Positions 1-8,929 of a stretch of 52,030 nt of DNA are shown here, in pieces; positions within the stretch are counted from its first letter, which is position 1; each line of letters opens with the position of its first letter. The notes below the pieces were generated by a model, which saw only the letters and a program-made list of their open reading frames with translations, was not told the DNA's origin and searched no databases. The DNA comes from Saprospiraceae bacterium (GTDB taxonomy: Bacteria; Bacteroidota; Bacteroidia; Chitinophagales; Saprospiraceae), in NCBI GenBank assembly GCA_029263015.1, contig JAJCYI010000009.1, positions 1 to 52,030 of the forward strand, written 5' to 3'. The translations under genes were made by a program, and so were the position numbers.

Positions 1-71
1 TTTCCGCCATACTTTGTTAAAAAAAATGACCGTAGCTATGGCTATGCTAATTTTTTTTGCCTTGTCTGACG

Positions 72-98
72 AAAAAACCTGCCTGCCGGTAGGCAGGT
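72..98 (-). terminator. GC-rich palindrome acting as terminator of the LytTR gene
   Basis: Read on the minus strand, the arms CCTGCCT and AGGCAGG surround a six-base loop and run straight into six T residues, the form of a rho-independent terminator about 60 bases past the regulator stop. The same CCTGCCTGCCGG-type palindrome recurs near 5463, so it may be a dispersed repeat reused as a terminator. The rest of bases 1-155 shows no gene. Confidence 0.55.
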
Positions 99-155
99 AA
101 CCTCGTCAAAAGTGTCGATTATTTAACTCCACCTACTTAAGTAAAAGGGACGCTC

Positions 156-842
156 CTAATTGGGTTTTAATTTATTAAAAACAAATACCCTACATCCTTC
201 ACTGATGGGCAGTTTCTCCTTGCCAACCTTTAATGCATTCCCTTCTACATAATCAATGGCATCAATTGAAACAATATACTTACGGTGGATTTGCATGAAA
301 TAATTTGAAGGCAATTCTTTTTCTAAAACACTTAATTTCTGTTTGGTAAGCAACATTTTATTTTTGGTAAACACTTTTACATAATCCCCATATGCTTCTA
401 AATATAAAATGTCGTTATGCTCTATCCGATAATATTTCTTTTCTGATTTTATGAATAAATGGGATTTAGGTGGGGCAGCGCAAATTGATATTTTTTCCTC
501 AGCCTTTTTAACAGCTTTAATAAAACGATCAAATGAAAAAGGTTTTAATAAATAATCAATTGCTTGCAATTCAAAACCTTCCACCGCGTATTCTGGATAA
601 GCTGTTGTAAAAACCACATGAGGCATGCTGGTCAATGATTTTACAAAATTAATCCCCGACAATTTTGGCATATTAATATCCAAAAAAATTAAATCTACTG
701 ATTCGTTTTCCAAAAATTCTATGGCAGATATGGCATCTGGAAATGTGCTGATCATTTCAATAGTGGGCAGGTCGCTTACATATTTTTCGATTATTTTTAA
801 CGCTAATGGTTCGTCGTCTATGGCGATACATTTTATTATCAT
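156..842 (-). CDS. LytTR-family response regulator
   Basis: This is a two-component response regulator of the LytR/AlgR type: a receiver domain at about residues 3-115 and a LytTR DNA-binding domain at about 125-228. The receiver has the acidic pair D9/D10, the phospho-acceptor D55 in FLDINMP, and K100 in LLKPF. At 228 aa it has the usual family length. It overlaps the upstream histidine kinase by four bases (ATGA), so the two are translationally coupled and almost certainly partners. The target genes cannot be read from the sequence. A terminator-like hairpin follows the stop. Confidence 0.95.
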   Translation of the reverse strand: MIIKCIAIDDEPLALKIIEKYVSDLPTIEMISTFPDAISAIEFLENESVDLIFLDINMPKLSGINFVKSLTSMPHVVFTTAYPEYAVEGFELQAIDYLLKPFSFDRFIKAVKKAEEKISICAAPPKSHLFIKSEKKYYRIEHNDILYLEAYGDYVKVFTKNKMLLTKQKLSVLEKELPSNYFMQIHRKYIVSIDAIDYVEGNALKVGKEKLPISEGCRVFVFNKLKPN

Positions 843-1882
843 GATAATTCCAGTTTCATAAAAACGGTGAACCTATTTACACCATCCATTACTTTCAATT
901 GGTGTTTGGAAGGATAAGAAAGCTCGAGCCGCTTCCGCAAATTGTCAAGTCCAAATCCACTGTTTTCATTTTTAAACATTTCATCAATTTCCCCTTTATT
1001 ATTTTCAACATTAAAAGCAATTATATCTTCTGAAACTTCCATCAGGATTTTCACAAATGCAATATCATGGTCAACTTTTACACCATGTTTGAATGCATTT
1101 TCGACCAGGGGAAGAAACAGCAATGGTGCGACTTTAATATTGTCCAGATTGCCAATTACTTCAAATTTAACCTCTAATTGATCTTCTACTTTTAGTTTCT
1201 GTAAATTGATGAAGTTATCCAAATGATCAATTTCTTTTTCCAGCAATACGGAATTTGAATTTGTTTCGTACAGTAAATACCTCATCATTTCAGATATGCG
1301 CAAAATAAACCCTGGGGCACGCTTGTCATTATCGAGGGATAATGAATATAAGTTATTCAGGTTGTTAAATAAAAAATGTGGATTTATCTGAGATTTCAAA
1401 GCACCCATTTCAGCCCCTTGTTTTTCCTTGGCCAATTTATCCAGTTTTTGTTCAGTTTCTATTTGCTTAAACCAGCTTTTGGAAAATTTCAACAAACTTG
1501 AAAGTGCCAGATAGACTACCACAAATTTTAGAATATCATAAAACCCATAACTTTCAATAAAATAATAACCTGGAAAAACAATATCAGCTAAATAATTAAA
1601 AGTAAAATTATTGAACAATACCCCGATACTGGCAGTCAAACTCAATGCAATAACATACAACAAATAACTCCGGCGCTGTAAAAAAATAGGAATCCACAAC
1701 CTAATATTTAAATAAACAACAATAATTAAACTCAAATGGAACAAGAAGGTATAAATAAAATCTACCGCAGCTAAATCATCTGAATAGGCAAACATATTCA
1801 ATAGTACAACAAATGACAATGTCCAAAAAAGGCTGTGCTGCACCAACTTGTTCCAAAATAATTTCTCTAGCAATTTGGTCAT
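839..1882 (-). CDS. LytS-type sensor histidine kinase
   Basis: This membrane sensor kinase has an N-terminal membrane region of about four helices (residues 15-135), a short coiled linker, then a His_kinase domain with the phospho-acceptor H169 in the motif INPHFLFNNLN. The HATPase part carries an N-box (LVENAFKHG) and a glycine box (GFGLDNLRKRL). It should phosphorylate the LytTR regulator encoded immediately downstream, which it overlaps by four bases. There is no recognisable extracellular sensor domain, so the stimulus is unknown. It starts one base after the stop of the upstream lipoprotein gene, so all three genes look like one operon. Confidence 0.95.
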   Translation of the reverse strand: MTKLLEKLFWNKLVQHSLFWTLSFVVLLNMFAYSDDLAAVDFIYTFLFHLSLIIVVYLNIRLWIPIFLQRRSYLLYVIALSLTASIGVLFNNFTFNYLADIVFPGYYFIESYGFYDILKFVVVYLALSSLLKFSKSWFKQIETEQKLDKLAKEKQGAEMGALKSQINPHFLFNNLNNLYSLSLDNDKRAPGFILRISEMMRYLLYETNSNSVLLEKEIDHLDNFINLQKLKVEDQLEVKFEVIGNLDNIKVAPLLFLPLVENAFKHGVKVDHDIAFVKILMEVSEDIIAFNVENNKGEIDEMFKNENSGFGLDNLRKRLELSYPSKHQLKVMDGVNRFTVFMKLELS

Positions 1883-1883
1883 A

Positions 1884-2576
1884 TTATTTCCTCTTGGCTT
1901 TGTTTAACACGATAGCATCTTCAATATATAATTTGTTGTTTGCCGCATATTTTTCGACAAATTTCTGCAATTCATCCGGTTGTGCAGTTAGCACGTAATT
2001 CCCATCTACCAGCAACTCATGCTTTATGCGAACCTTTCTTTGTTCCAATAATTTATCGAGGAAGTCAGGATCAAATAATTTAATCTCAATTTCATCACCA
2101 TTTATTTCTAGTTTGGCAAAGGTATGGACTCGCAACAAATGGAATACCATCAAGTCATTTTGGCCATCATCAAAAATGTCTGAGATACTGTTTCCCTCAT
2201 CTGGCATATCAGTTGGATAAAAATCCAAAAAATAGTCATTTCCCAACTTCACAACAAAAACATCAAAAGCAGCTTTTATTCCATTATCATCTTGATGTAT
2301 CAATAGGTACCCGCCTTCATCATTATTACTAAAATCCCAAATTGCGGGTTTACTTGACCCATCATCTTTCATCGTAACAATAACATCCTTTTCTTCACCC
2401 ATGATTTTTTCATTGGTCCGTATTTGAACATCACCAGGTTGATCCTCCCAAACACCTTCCAAAATATCCAAGTAGACAATTTTATCAGCCGTATAGAGTG
2501 GATGGAGAGAAGGGATGCATCCTTGAGCCACGATTAGGCAAACCACAAACACAAGAATTCCAATTTTCTTTGTCAT
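1884..2576 (-). CDS. putative lipoprotein, first gene of the LytS/LytTR operon
   Basis: I do not recognise the family. I chose the start at 2576 because it gives a clean export signal: MTKK, a hydrophobic stretch and C20 in VAQGC, an approximate lipobox. The reading frame stays open upstream, but those residues are not signal-like. The mature protein (about 210 aa) is acidic, with alternating hydrophobic/polar strands and no catalytic motif. A single-base gap to the kinase gene suggests co-transcription, so a role as an accessory sensor lipoprotein is possible but unproven. Confidence is high that it is a gene and low about its function. Confidence 0.8.
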   Translation of the reverse strand: MTKKIGILVFVVCLIVAQGCIPSLHPLYTADKIVYLDILEGVWEDQPGDVQIRTNEKIMGEEKDVIVTMKDDGSSKPAIWDFSNNDEGGYLLIHQDDNGIKAAFDVFVVKLGNDYFLDFYPTDMPDEGNSISDIFDDGQNDLMVFHLLRVHTFAKLEINGDEIEIKLFDPDFLDKLLEQRKVRIKHELLVDGNYVLTAQPDELQKFVEKYAANNKLYIEDAIVLNKAKRK

Positions 2577-2692
2577 AATAATTTTGATTTTGTGAAACGA
2601 TAGGGCAAAAATGGCCGGCACCCTGAACCTTCTAAAGTTTTATCGGTGAATCGTACTGAATTGCAGTTGAATTGGGCTTTTTGAAATTGGTG

Positions 2693-2723
2693 TTTGCCCC
2701 TTCCCCTTGGATTAGTATTTTTG
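2693..2723 (+). promoter_or_regulatory. Bacteroidota-type promoter for the double AAA+ gene
   Basis: TTTG at 2693-2696, a 19-base spacer and TATTTTTG at 2716-2723 match the Bacteroidota primary sigma consensus (TTTG-N19/20-TAnnTTTG). It lies about 60 bases ahead of the start at 2786. Seen by eye only. Confidence 0.6.
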
Positions 2724-2785
2724 TGGGGCATCATTATTTATATTGAAATTGTCCAGTTGAACAATCCCAAGACAAATTCAATTGC

Positions 2786-5446
2786 ATGGCCGAACAGATA
2801 CAGATGGAGTCAAACAATAAATATCCGGACCTAAAGAAATATAAATTCCGTGAGCTAAAAATCTATTCCTCAACGGAGTGGTTGGCCAATAATAAAAAGA
2901 AATACCGGCAGGTGTTCGACCGCTGGGAAACAAGCTATGTTTATGCCGAGCTTTCATTTTACAACAAGCATTTTGACCAGGAAGAATGGGAGGTAGAAGT
3001 AGAACTCAAATGTTTTTCTCTAAAAAAAGGAAAAAAAGAACTGTGTTTGCTACCATTTCAGCGGAAGGTGAGCAAATATGACAATATCGTTTATATACGA
3101 GAAGGATGGGGAAATAAATCGGAAGGTGTGTTTTGGAAAAAAGGTACTTATTCATGGGAAGCCTACATTGAAGGAGAAAAAGTAACCTCCAAATATTTTT
3201 ACATAGAAGATGCAGGAAAAGATGCGCTGAAAATTGGAAACCCCTATATCGAACTCCACTCCTACCGCCTTTATGAAGGCCCCTATGACGATGTAATGGA
3301 AGATGACAGAACGTATTACAAAAAGTTCGATGGGAGCAGCATCCGTTATATCTATGCCGAAATTTTACTGAGGAACATCCATTTTGACAAATCTTGGCAA
3401 TGTGAGCTTTTTGTCAAATTCTTGAATGACGCCAAGGAGCTAAAGGGACAGGTAGTTCGTCTCCAAAAAATTGATCAAAAAGATAATGATTTCATCAAAA
3501 TAACTGCTGGCTGGGGTAGCAACGTAAAAGGTTCATGGAGGAATGACAATTACACTTGTGAATTGGTTTTTATGGATCAATTAATGGGGTCCATACCTTT
3601 TGAAATTTGTGACAAATATGAAGAAGGCACGCCTGCTGTGTACATGCCTAGCAAAAGCGGACCGATTTATTTTCCAAATTCAGATGATGAAGATGAGTCC
3701 TTTGAAGATTTAATGGTAAAGATGGATGCATTGGTTGGTCTAACTGAAATCAAAGAAAAAATACGTGATCATGCCAAATATATCCAATTTCTTCAGTTGC
3801 GTAAAGAAGTTGGCTATGAGGAAAAAAACAGCATCAATGTACATTCCGTTTTTATTGGAAACCCAGGTACAGGTAAAACCACAGTAGCAAAAATGATCGG
3901 TCGTCTTTACCGCAAAATGAGCCTTCTTTCCAGGGGTCATGTACATGTGGTTGATCGGGTTGATCTTGTTGGGGAATACATTGGTCAAACTGCTCCAAAA
4001 GTAAAAAATGCAATCGAGCAGGCAAGGGGTGGAGTTTTGTTTATTGATGAAGCTTATTCCCTGGTGAGGTCTGCCGAAGACACTAAAGACTTTGGCCGGG
4101 AGGTTATTGAGATATTGGTCAAAGAAATGTCCGATGGACCAGGTGATGTGGTGGTTATAGTGGCAGGATACCCTAAAGAAATGAACAAATTCCTTGATAG
4201 CAATCCTGGTCTAAACTCAAGGTTCAAGCACCATTTTGAATTCTCTGACTATTTGCCACAGGAACTTTCCCAAATAGCAACATACGCCTGTAAGGAAATG
4301 GAAGTCACCCTTGCAGAGGAAGCGAAGTTGAAATTGGATGAAATCATTGTAAACGCATACCGTAACAGAGACCGGACATTTGGCAATGCAAGATTTGTTT
4401 ATGACATGGTTGAAAAATCTAAATTCAACCTTGGGTTACGGGTCATGAAATTAGAGTCCCCTAAAACATTGAGCAAGGAAATACTGGAAACAGTAGAAGG
4501 GTATGATGTTTCAAAAATCGTAATTAAGCCAAACCGTGAATTGCCAAACATACCAATCGATGAAGAATTGTTGCACGAAAGCATTGCAGAATTAAATCGG
4601 TTGATCGGTCTGGAAAAAGTAAAAGAGCAAATCATAGAACACGTTCGCCTGGTCCGCTACTACCGGGAAACCTCGAAGGACGTACTCAACAATTTTTTCC
4701 TTCACACCGTCTTAATTGGCAATCCAGGAACTGGAAAAACAACTGTAGCAAGAATCCTCACCAAGATTTACAAAGCGCTTGGCATACTCGAAAGAGGGCA
4801 CATGGTGGAGACAGACAGGCAAGGTTTAGTAGCTGGTTTTGTGGGCCAAACAGCCAATAAAACCGCTGAAAAGATACAAGAGGCAATGGGCGGTGTTTTG
4901 TTTATCGACGAAGCTTACTCACTTTCCAATAAAAGCAATACTGGCAATGATTTTGGGGACGAGGCCATTCAGACCATCCTCAAAAGGATGGAGGATAAAC
5001 GCGGTGAGTTTTTTGTCTTTGTGGCTGGCTATCCTGACAACATGGAAGCATTTTTGAAAGCAAATCCTGGGCTGAGTTCCAGATTTGACAAGATGCTGAA
5101 ATTTGAAGATTATTCTTCGCATGAATTGTTAAATATCTCTTTGCAGATGTTTGAAGACAAGAGTATTTTCCCTTCTCCAGAAGCGGAAGAACACTTGGTC
5201 AAATATTTTGATTTCCTCTATAATTACCGGGACAAATATTTTGGGAATGCACGAACGGTAAGGCAAGTGGTTATTGAAGGGATCAAAAACCAGAACCTCC
5301 GCTTGGCGGCTCTAACACCTGACGAAAGGGAAAATATATCTTCAAATGTATTGTTGATGGAGGATGTTGGCGAATTCAAATTGGATACCAGTGAATTCAT
5401 TTTCAATACTAAAAAAGGGATCGGTTTCCGACGTAGGGGGGATTAG
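2786..5446 (+). CDS. tandem double AAA+ ATPase (CbxX/CfqX type) with duplicated N-terminal domain
   Basis: This 886-aa protein is a tandem duplication at two levels. Residues about 16-148 and 150-290 are two copies of a beta-rich domain: compare YVYAELSFYNKHFD with YIYAEILLRNIHFD, and REGWGNKSEG with TAGWGSNVKG. Two AAA+ modules of the CbxX/CfqX/EccA/SpoVK class follow, with Walker A GNPGTGKTT at 358-366 and 645-653, Walker B GVLFIDEA at 416-423 and 703-710, and an arginine-finger-like NSRF/SSRF in each. Both ATPase sites look intact. Family knowledge suggests a remodelling ATPase, and the N-terminal pair is presumably the substrate or partner adaptor. There is no signal peptide, so it is cytoplasmic. 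It has its own promoter, and the NlpC/P60 lipoprotein gene follows after 87 bases. The substrate is unknown. Confidence 0.9.
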   Translation: MAEQIQMESNNKYPDLKKYKFRELKIYSSTEWLANNKKKYRQVFDRWETSYVYAELSFYNKHFDQEEWEVEVELKCFSLKKGKKELCLLPFQRKVSKYDNIVYIREGWGNKSEGVFWKKGTYSWEAYIEGEKVTSKYFYIEDAGKDALKIGNPYIELHSYRLYEGPYDDVMEDDRTYYKKFDGSSIRYIYAEILLRNIHFDKSWQCELFVKFLNDAKELKGQVVRLQKIDQKDNDFIKITAGWGSNVKGSWRNDNYTCELVFMDQLMGSIPFEICDKYEEGTPAVYMPSKSGPIYFPNSDDEDESFEDLMVKMDALVGLTEIKEKIRDHAKYIQFLQLRKEVGYEEKNSINVHSVFIGNPGTGKTTVAKMIGRLYRKMSLLSRGHVHVVDRVDLVGEYIGQTAPKVKNAIEQARGGVLFIDEAYSLVRSAEDTKDFGREVIEILVKEMSDGPGDVVVIVAGYPKEMNKFLDSNPGLNSRFKHHFEFSDYLPQELSQIATYACKEMEVTLAEEAKLKLDEIIVNAYRNRDRTFGNARFVYDMVEKSKFNLGLRVMKLESPKTLSKEILETVEGYDVSKIVIKPNRELPNIPIDEELLHESIAELNRLIGLEKVKEQIIEHVRLVRYYRETSKDVLNNFFLHTVLIGNPGTGKTTVARILTKIYKALGILERGHMVETDRQGLVAGFVGQTANKTAEKIQEAMGGVLFIDEAYSLSNKSNTGNDFGDEAIQTILKRMEDKRGEFFVFVAGYPDNMEAFLKANPGLSSRFDKMLKFEDYSSHELLNISLQMFEDKSIFPSPEAEEHLVKYFDFLYNYRDKYFGNARTVRQVVIEGIKNQNLRLAALTPDERENISSNVLLMEDVGEFKLDTSEFIFNTKKGIGFRRRGD

Positions 5447-5533
5447 GGGGAATTAGAAATTACCTGCCTGCCGGCAAGGCAGGGAAATTAGAAATTAGAA
5501 ATTTATTATCTGGCCAAAGCAAAACCAATTCGC
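5447..5533 (+). repeat. GAAATTAG microrepeat plus CCTGCCT palindrome
   Basis: Directly after the TAG stop of the AAA+ gene lie repeated GAATTAGAAATT units, a GC palindrome (CCTGCCT 5463-5469, AGGCAGG 5477-5483), then more AAATTAG units. The palindrome matches the one at 77-98. It may end transcription weakly. Confidence 0.6.
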
Positions 5534-6730
5534 ATGCGATTTTTATTTCAAGCAATTATTTTTTTTCTTTTTTTTTCTTGCGAAAGCATTGATAATAATA
5601 AAGTGGAAGCTGTTTCCGCAGCTATTGAAGAGGTTCGACAAGAATATGTTATCGACAAACGAACTGCCTTATTCAATGTGGAAGCAAAGCAGGATAATGG
5701 TGCAATAGTATTGATTGGTGAAACCATTTTCCCAGAAGCAAAATCGAAATTACTCAGCAAAGTCAACCCACAAAATTTCCAAATAATTGACAGCATTGAG
5801 GTACTCCCCGCAAAACATCTTGATGGTAAAATTTATGGCGTCGTTAGCATATCAGTTTGTAATATCCGATCTAATCCAAGGCACTCTGCTGAAATGGGGA
5901 CCCAAGCAATTTTAGGAACACCACTGCGGGTTTACAAAAAGAAAGGAGACTTCTATTACATCCAAACTCCAGACAATTATCTTGGCTGGGTGGATGACGG
6001 TGGCCTATCTCTCATGGACGCCAAAGAATTTGAAGCATGGTTGAAATCTGACCGTGCAGTATGCATGGAGGATTATGTTTTTGCTTATGAAGAGCCAACA
6101 AATGAAGCGTCAAAAGTGACTGATTTACTTTCTGGAAATATCGTTCAAGTAATTGATAATCAAGAAGGATTTACCAAAATACGATTGCCCGATGGGCGTA
6201 CTGGATTTGTTAAATCAAGCAAATTGACACCTTATGAAAATTGGATGGCCAGCCGCTATGCAACTCCTGAAAAAATCCTCGCAACCGCAGAAGAATTTAT
6301 GGGTCGCCCTTATCTCTGGGGCGGAACTTCCGGCAAAGGACTCGATTGCAGCGGGTTTACAAAAACAGTTTATTACCTCAACGGCATTCAGCTTGAGCGG
6401 GATGCCAGTCTTCAGGTACACACCGGTGAATTAGTTGAAACAGACACTACCTTGAAAAATATGGAACCTGGTGATCTACTGTTTTTTGGAAGAAAAGCAA
6501 CTGAAAACAAACGGGAACGGGTCACCCATGTCGCTATTTATATGGGTGATGGAAAAATCATCCATGCTTCTGACCGGGTAAAAGTTGAGAGCATGAAACG
6601 GGGTGATCCGACTTTTGTGGAATATAGGTTGACGTCATTTATCCGAGCAAAAAGGATTATTGGATCGGAAGGAAAAAACGGGATTATTGCGCTTAGAGAT
6701 TCTCCATGGTATCAGGCTGTTGAACAATGA
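5534..6730 (+). CDS. SH3 / NlpC-P60 peptidoglycan endopeptidase lipoprotein
   Basis: This is a cell-wall hydrolase of the NlpC/P60 family, normally cleaving gamma-D-glutamyl-diamino acid bonds in peptidoglycan. The N-terminus is a lipoprotein signal (FFLFFSC). Two SH3-like wall-binding segments follow at about 100-155 and 165-235, then the catalytic domain at about 245-385. The active site is visible: C272 in LDCSGF, H332 in THVAIY and H344 in IIHASD. It starts 87 bases after the AAA+ gene, and its stop overlaps the start of the next lipoprotein gene (ATGA), so coupling is likely. It probably acts at the periplasmic face of the outer membrane or wall. Confidence 0.92.
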   Translation: MRFLFQAIIFFLFFSCESIDNNKVEAVSAAIEEVRQEYVIDKRTALFNVEAKQDNGAIVLIGETIFPEAKSKLLSKVNPQNFQIIDSIEVLPAKHLDGKIYGVVSISVCNIRSNPRHSAEMGTQAILGTPLRVYKKKGDFYYIQTPDNYLGWVDDGGLSLMDAKEFEAWLKSDRAVCMEDYVFAYEEPTNEASKVTDLLSGNIVQVIDNQEGFTKIRLPDGRTGFVKSSKLTPYENWMASRYATPEKILATAEEFMGRPYLWGGTSGKGLDCSGFTKTVYYLNGIQLERDASLQVHTGELVETDTTLKNMEPGDLLFFGRKATENKRERVTHVAIYMGDGKIIHASDRVKVESMKRGDPTFVEYRLTSFIRAKRIIGSEGKNGIIALRDSPWYQAVEQ

Positions 6731-7326
6731 TTATGATAAAGAATCCATTTGCTCTTCTGATTATTTCCACCGTGTTGTTCTTCTCTTGCAAACAAGATGA
6801 TGGTGTCCGCCAATCCACACTTCCAATAGAATGTGTTTAATTGTTTCAAGATTTTGACATATTTGCCGGCACGTTGGGAGAATGTGAATTTGAGGATGTT
6901 ACAAAGCAATGGAGCAATATTGAGTTATCATCCGCTCAACTCGAACTGCTTGATTTCCAGGAAACAATAGAGGTTCCTGATACCATAACGCCAAATATTC
7001 AGTATATTGCTGTATATCCAATACCCCCTAATCTTAATCAATCCATTACTTTTCAGATAGTATCAGATTCAGTAACGAGAACAAGACTAAAAGCAGTATT
7101 TACTGATTTGGATGATGTCCCAATTAAAAATTTGGAATTATCAATTCCTTCCAATGGTGGTGGGTTTATTGACTTACCCGATCCTGATTTTGCATTTGGA
7201 ACGGTATATCGCATGTATTTTCAATTAATCGGTGGAACTGAAAGTGAAGTCCTTTATCAGGGTTTTGGCAATTTGTTTAAATGCAATTCAGAAACAATAA
7301 ACGACATCGAGAAAGATTGTTTTTGA
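6727..7326 (+). pseudogene. lipoprotein gene interrupted by an in-frame TAA
   Basis: An ATG at 6727 overlaps the NlpC gene stop and opens a frame with a lipoprotein signal (hydrophobic stretch then FFSCKQDD). After 37 codons it hits TAA at 6838-6840. The very next codon continues in the same frame for 161 codons (LFQDFDIFAGTLGECEF...) to TGA at 7324-7326. The downstream part has no signal peptide and no ATG near its beginning, only TTG directly after the stop. The simplest reading is one exported protein of about 198 residues split by a nonsense mutation. A sequencing error or stop readthrough would look the same. The family is unknown. It converges on rfbD with no spacer. Confidence 0.7.
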
Positions 7327-8208
7327 TCAATCCAACAAGGTCAAACATTTGATCAAACTCTCTCTCCAATGAGGAATTTCCAGATCAAATGCAGACTTGA
7401 TTTTATTTTTGTTTAAAACGCTGAAAGGCGGCCGTTTTGCTAACGTTGGATACGCACTTGTCTCAATCGCATTCACTTTGACTTCCATATTTTTGATCTC
7501 AAAAATAGCTTTTGCAAAGTCATACCAACTCGTAACTCCCTCATTACTATAGTGGTATATCTCGTTGAAGGCATTTTCTCCAATTTCTTTATTTCCAAAT
7601 TTCTGAACCAACTTCAATAAACAAAGTGCTAGATCATGTGCATAAGTCGGTGTGCCAATTTGATCAAAAATAATCCCCAATTCGTTTCTTTCCGAGCCAA
7701 GGCGCAGCATGGTTTTTACGAAATTGTTGCCAAAAGATGAATAGACCCAAGAGGTACGGATCACCATTCCACCTGCCTCTATTGTTATCTCATCCCCTTC
7801 CAGTTTTGTAATTGCATAGACACCCTGAGGATTGCATTCATCCCCTTCTTTGAATGGCGTATTCTGACTATTATGATACACATAGTCACTGGAAAGTTGG
7901 ATCAATTTCGCCCCTGATAGTTTACAGGCATTTGCTAAATTCCTGACCCCCGCAACATTCACCAAGCGGGCCATTTCCGGTTGTTCTTCAGCTCTGTCAA
8001 CTGCCGTGTAAGCAGCACAATTAATGCAATAATCAATAGGATTATCAGTAAAAAAAGAAGCAACCGCTGCTCCGTCAGTTATGTCCAATTCATCTAAATC
8101 GATAAACAAAAAAGAAAACTCAGGAAAGGAGCCTGACAATGCAGCCAACTCCTGCCCTACTTGGCCTTTGCTGCCTGTTACCAAGATATTGGAGTTATTT
8201 ATTTTCAT
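7327..8208 (-). CDS. rfbD: dTDP-4-dehydrorhamnose reductase
   Basis: RfbD/RmlD reduces dTDP-4-dehydro-L-rhamnose to dTDP-L-rhamnose with NAD(P)H, the last step of rhamnose donor synthesis for surface polysaccharide. The extended SDR fold is visible: a nucleotide-binding motif near the N-terminus (TGSKGQVGQEL) and the catalytic Tyr-Lys pair in YAITK. Length (293 aa) is typical. The epimerase rfbC lies 73 bases upstream on the same strand, giving the order rfbC-rfbD. The other two pathway genes (rfbA, rfbB) are not in this window. Its stop abuts the stop of the convergent broken lipoprotein gene. Confidence 0.95.
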   Translation of the reverse strand: MKINNSNILVTGSKGQVGQELAALSGSFPEFSFLFIDLDELDITDGAAVASFFTDNPIDYCINCAAYTAVDRAEEQPEMARLVNVAGVRNLANACKLSGAKLIQLSSDYVYHNSQNTPFKEGDECNPQGVYAITKLEGDEITIEAGGMVIRTSWVYSSFGNNFVKTMLRLGSERNELGIIFDQIGTPTYAHDLALCLLKLVQKFGNKEIGENAFNEIYHYSNEGVTSWYDFAKAIFEIKNMEVKVNAIETSAYPTLAKRPPFSVLNKNKIKSAFDLEIPHWRESLIKCLTLLD

Positions 8209-8281
8209 TTAAAATTTATTAGCAGGAAATTGTTGGATGAGTAAATGTTCGTGCTGCATGATGCGAACAAGGAGATTCAGA

Positions 8282-8824
8282 CTACTTTCGATGCATTCCA
8301 AAAGAAGGGAAGTTTTGATCTCTATCAGCAATCACCGCCTTGGTGAGATCGTACTGCCAGTCAATTTTGAGATTGGGACAATTGGGCAGGATGCCGCCCT
8401 CGTGTGCTTTTGAGTAAAAGTTATCACATTTATAGAAAAATTCTGCTACCTCGCTCAACACGATGTACCCATGTGCAAATCCTTTTGGCACAAAAAGTTG
8501 GCGTTTATTTTCAGCACTCAAAATAACAGAAAACCATTTGCCATAAGTGATTGAACCACTTCGGTTGTCAACAACTACATCAAGGACTTCGCCTTGCAAT
8601 ACCCTTACTAACTTAGCTTGTGTATATGGTGCGACTTGGTAATGCAGTCCCCTCAACACTCCTTTTCCTGAAAACGCTTGGTTGTCCTGTACCCACCGAA
8701 CATCCACACCAACTTCCCTGAACACATTTTCATTATAGCTTTCAAAAAAATAGCCGCGCTCGTCACCAAAAACGTTTGGTTCAAAAACTTTAAGGCCAGA
8801 AATTCCAGTTTCAATAAAAGACAT
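8282..8824 (-). CDS. rfbC: dTDP-4-dehydrorhamnose 3,5-epimerase
   Basis: RfbC/RmlC epimerises dTDP-4-keto-6-deoxyglucose at C3 and C5 and hands its product to RfbD next door. The cupin fold signature is clear: DERGYFFESYN near the N-terminus, GVLRGLHYQ with the catalytic His, and PKGFAHGY. I chose the ATG at 8824 (180 aa, normal length). The frame stays open to a TTG at 8854, but those ten codons come from the inverted repeat at 8828-8927, which ends just three bases before the ATG, so no Shine-Dalgarno is present. That suggests the repeat has replaced the native leader. Confidence 0.93.
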   Translation of the reverse strand: MSFIETGISGLKVFEPNVFGDERGYFFESYNENVFREVGVDVRWVQDNQAFSGKGVLRGLHYQVAPYTQAKLVRVLQGEVLDVVVDNRSGSITYGKWFSVILSAENKRQLFVPKGFAHGYIVLSEVAEFFYKCDNFYSKAHEGGILPNCPNLKIDWQYDLTKAVIADRDQNFPSFGMHRK

Positions 8825-8827
8825 AAG

Positions 8828-8927
8828 AAATGCTGAATGCTGAATAACAAGCAATAAAATCTAAAATAACCTGAAGATTAAATTCTGAAAAATAAATTCA
8901 GTATTCTACATTCAGCATTTAGCATTT
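8828..8927. repeat. inverted ATGCTGAAT microrepeat element between der and rfbC
   Basis: AAATGCTGAATGCTGAAT at 8828-8845 is mirrored, with one mismatch, by ATTCAGCATTTAGCATTT at 8910-8927. The 64 bases between are AT-rich and non-coding. The element fills the whole gap between the der stop and the rfbC start. No flanking direct repeat was found. Confidence 0.7.
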
Positions 8928-8929
8928 TT

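Noticed and set aside
7327-8824. rfbC-rfbD as part of a surface polysaccharide gene cluster
   Set aside because: No glycosyltransferases, flippase or rfbA/rfbB beside them; only two pathway genes are supported.
8825-8854. Longer rfbC start at TTG 8854
   Set aside because: The extra ten codons are made of the inverted repeat; the ATG at 8824 gives the normal family length.
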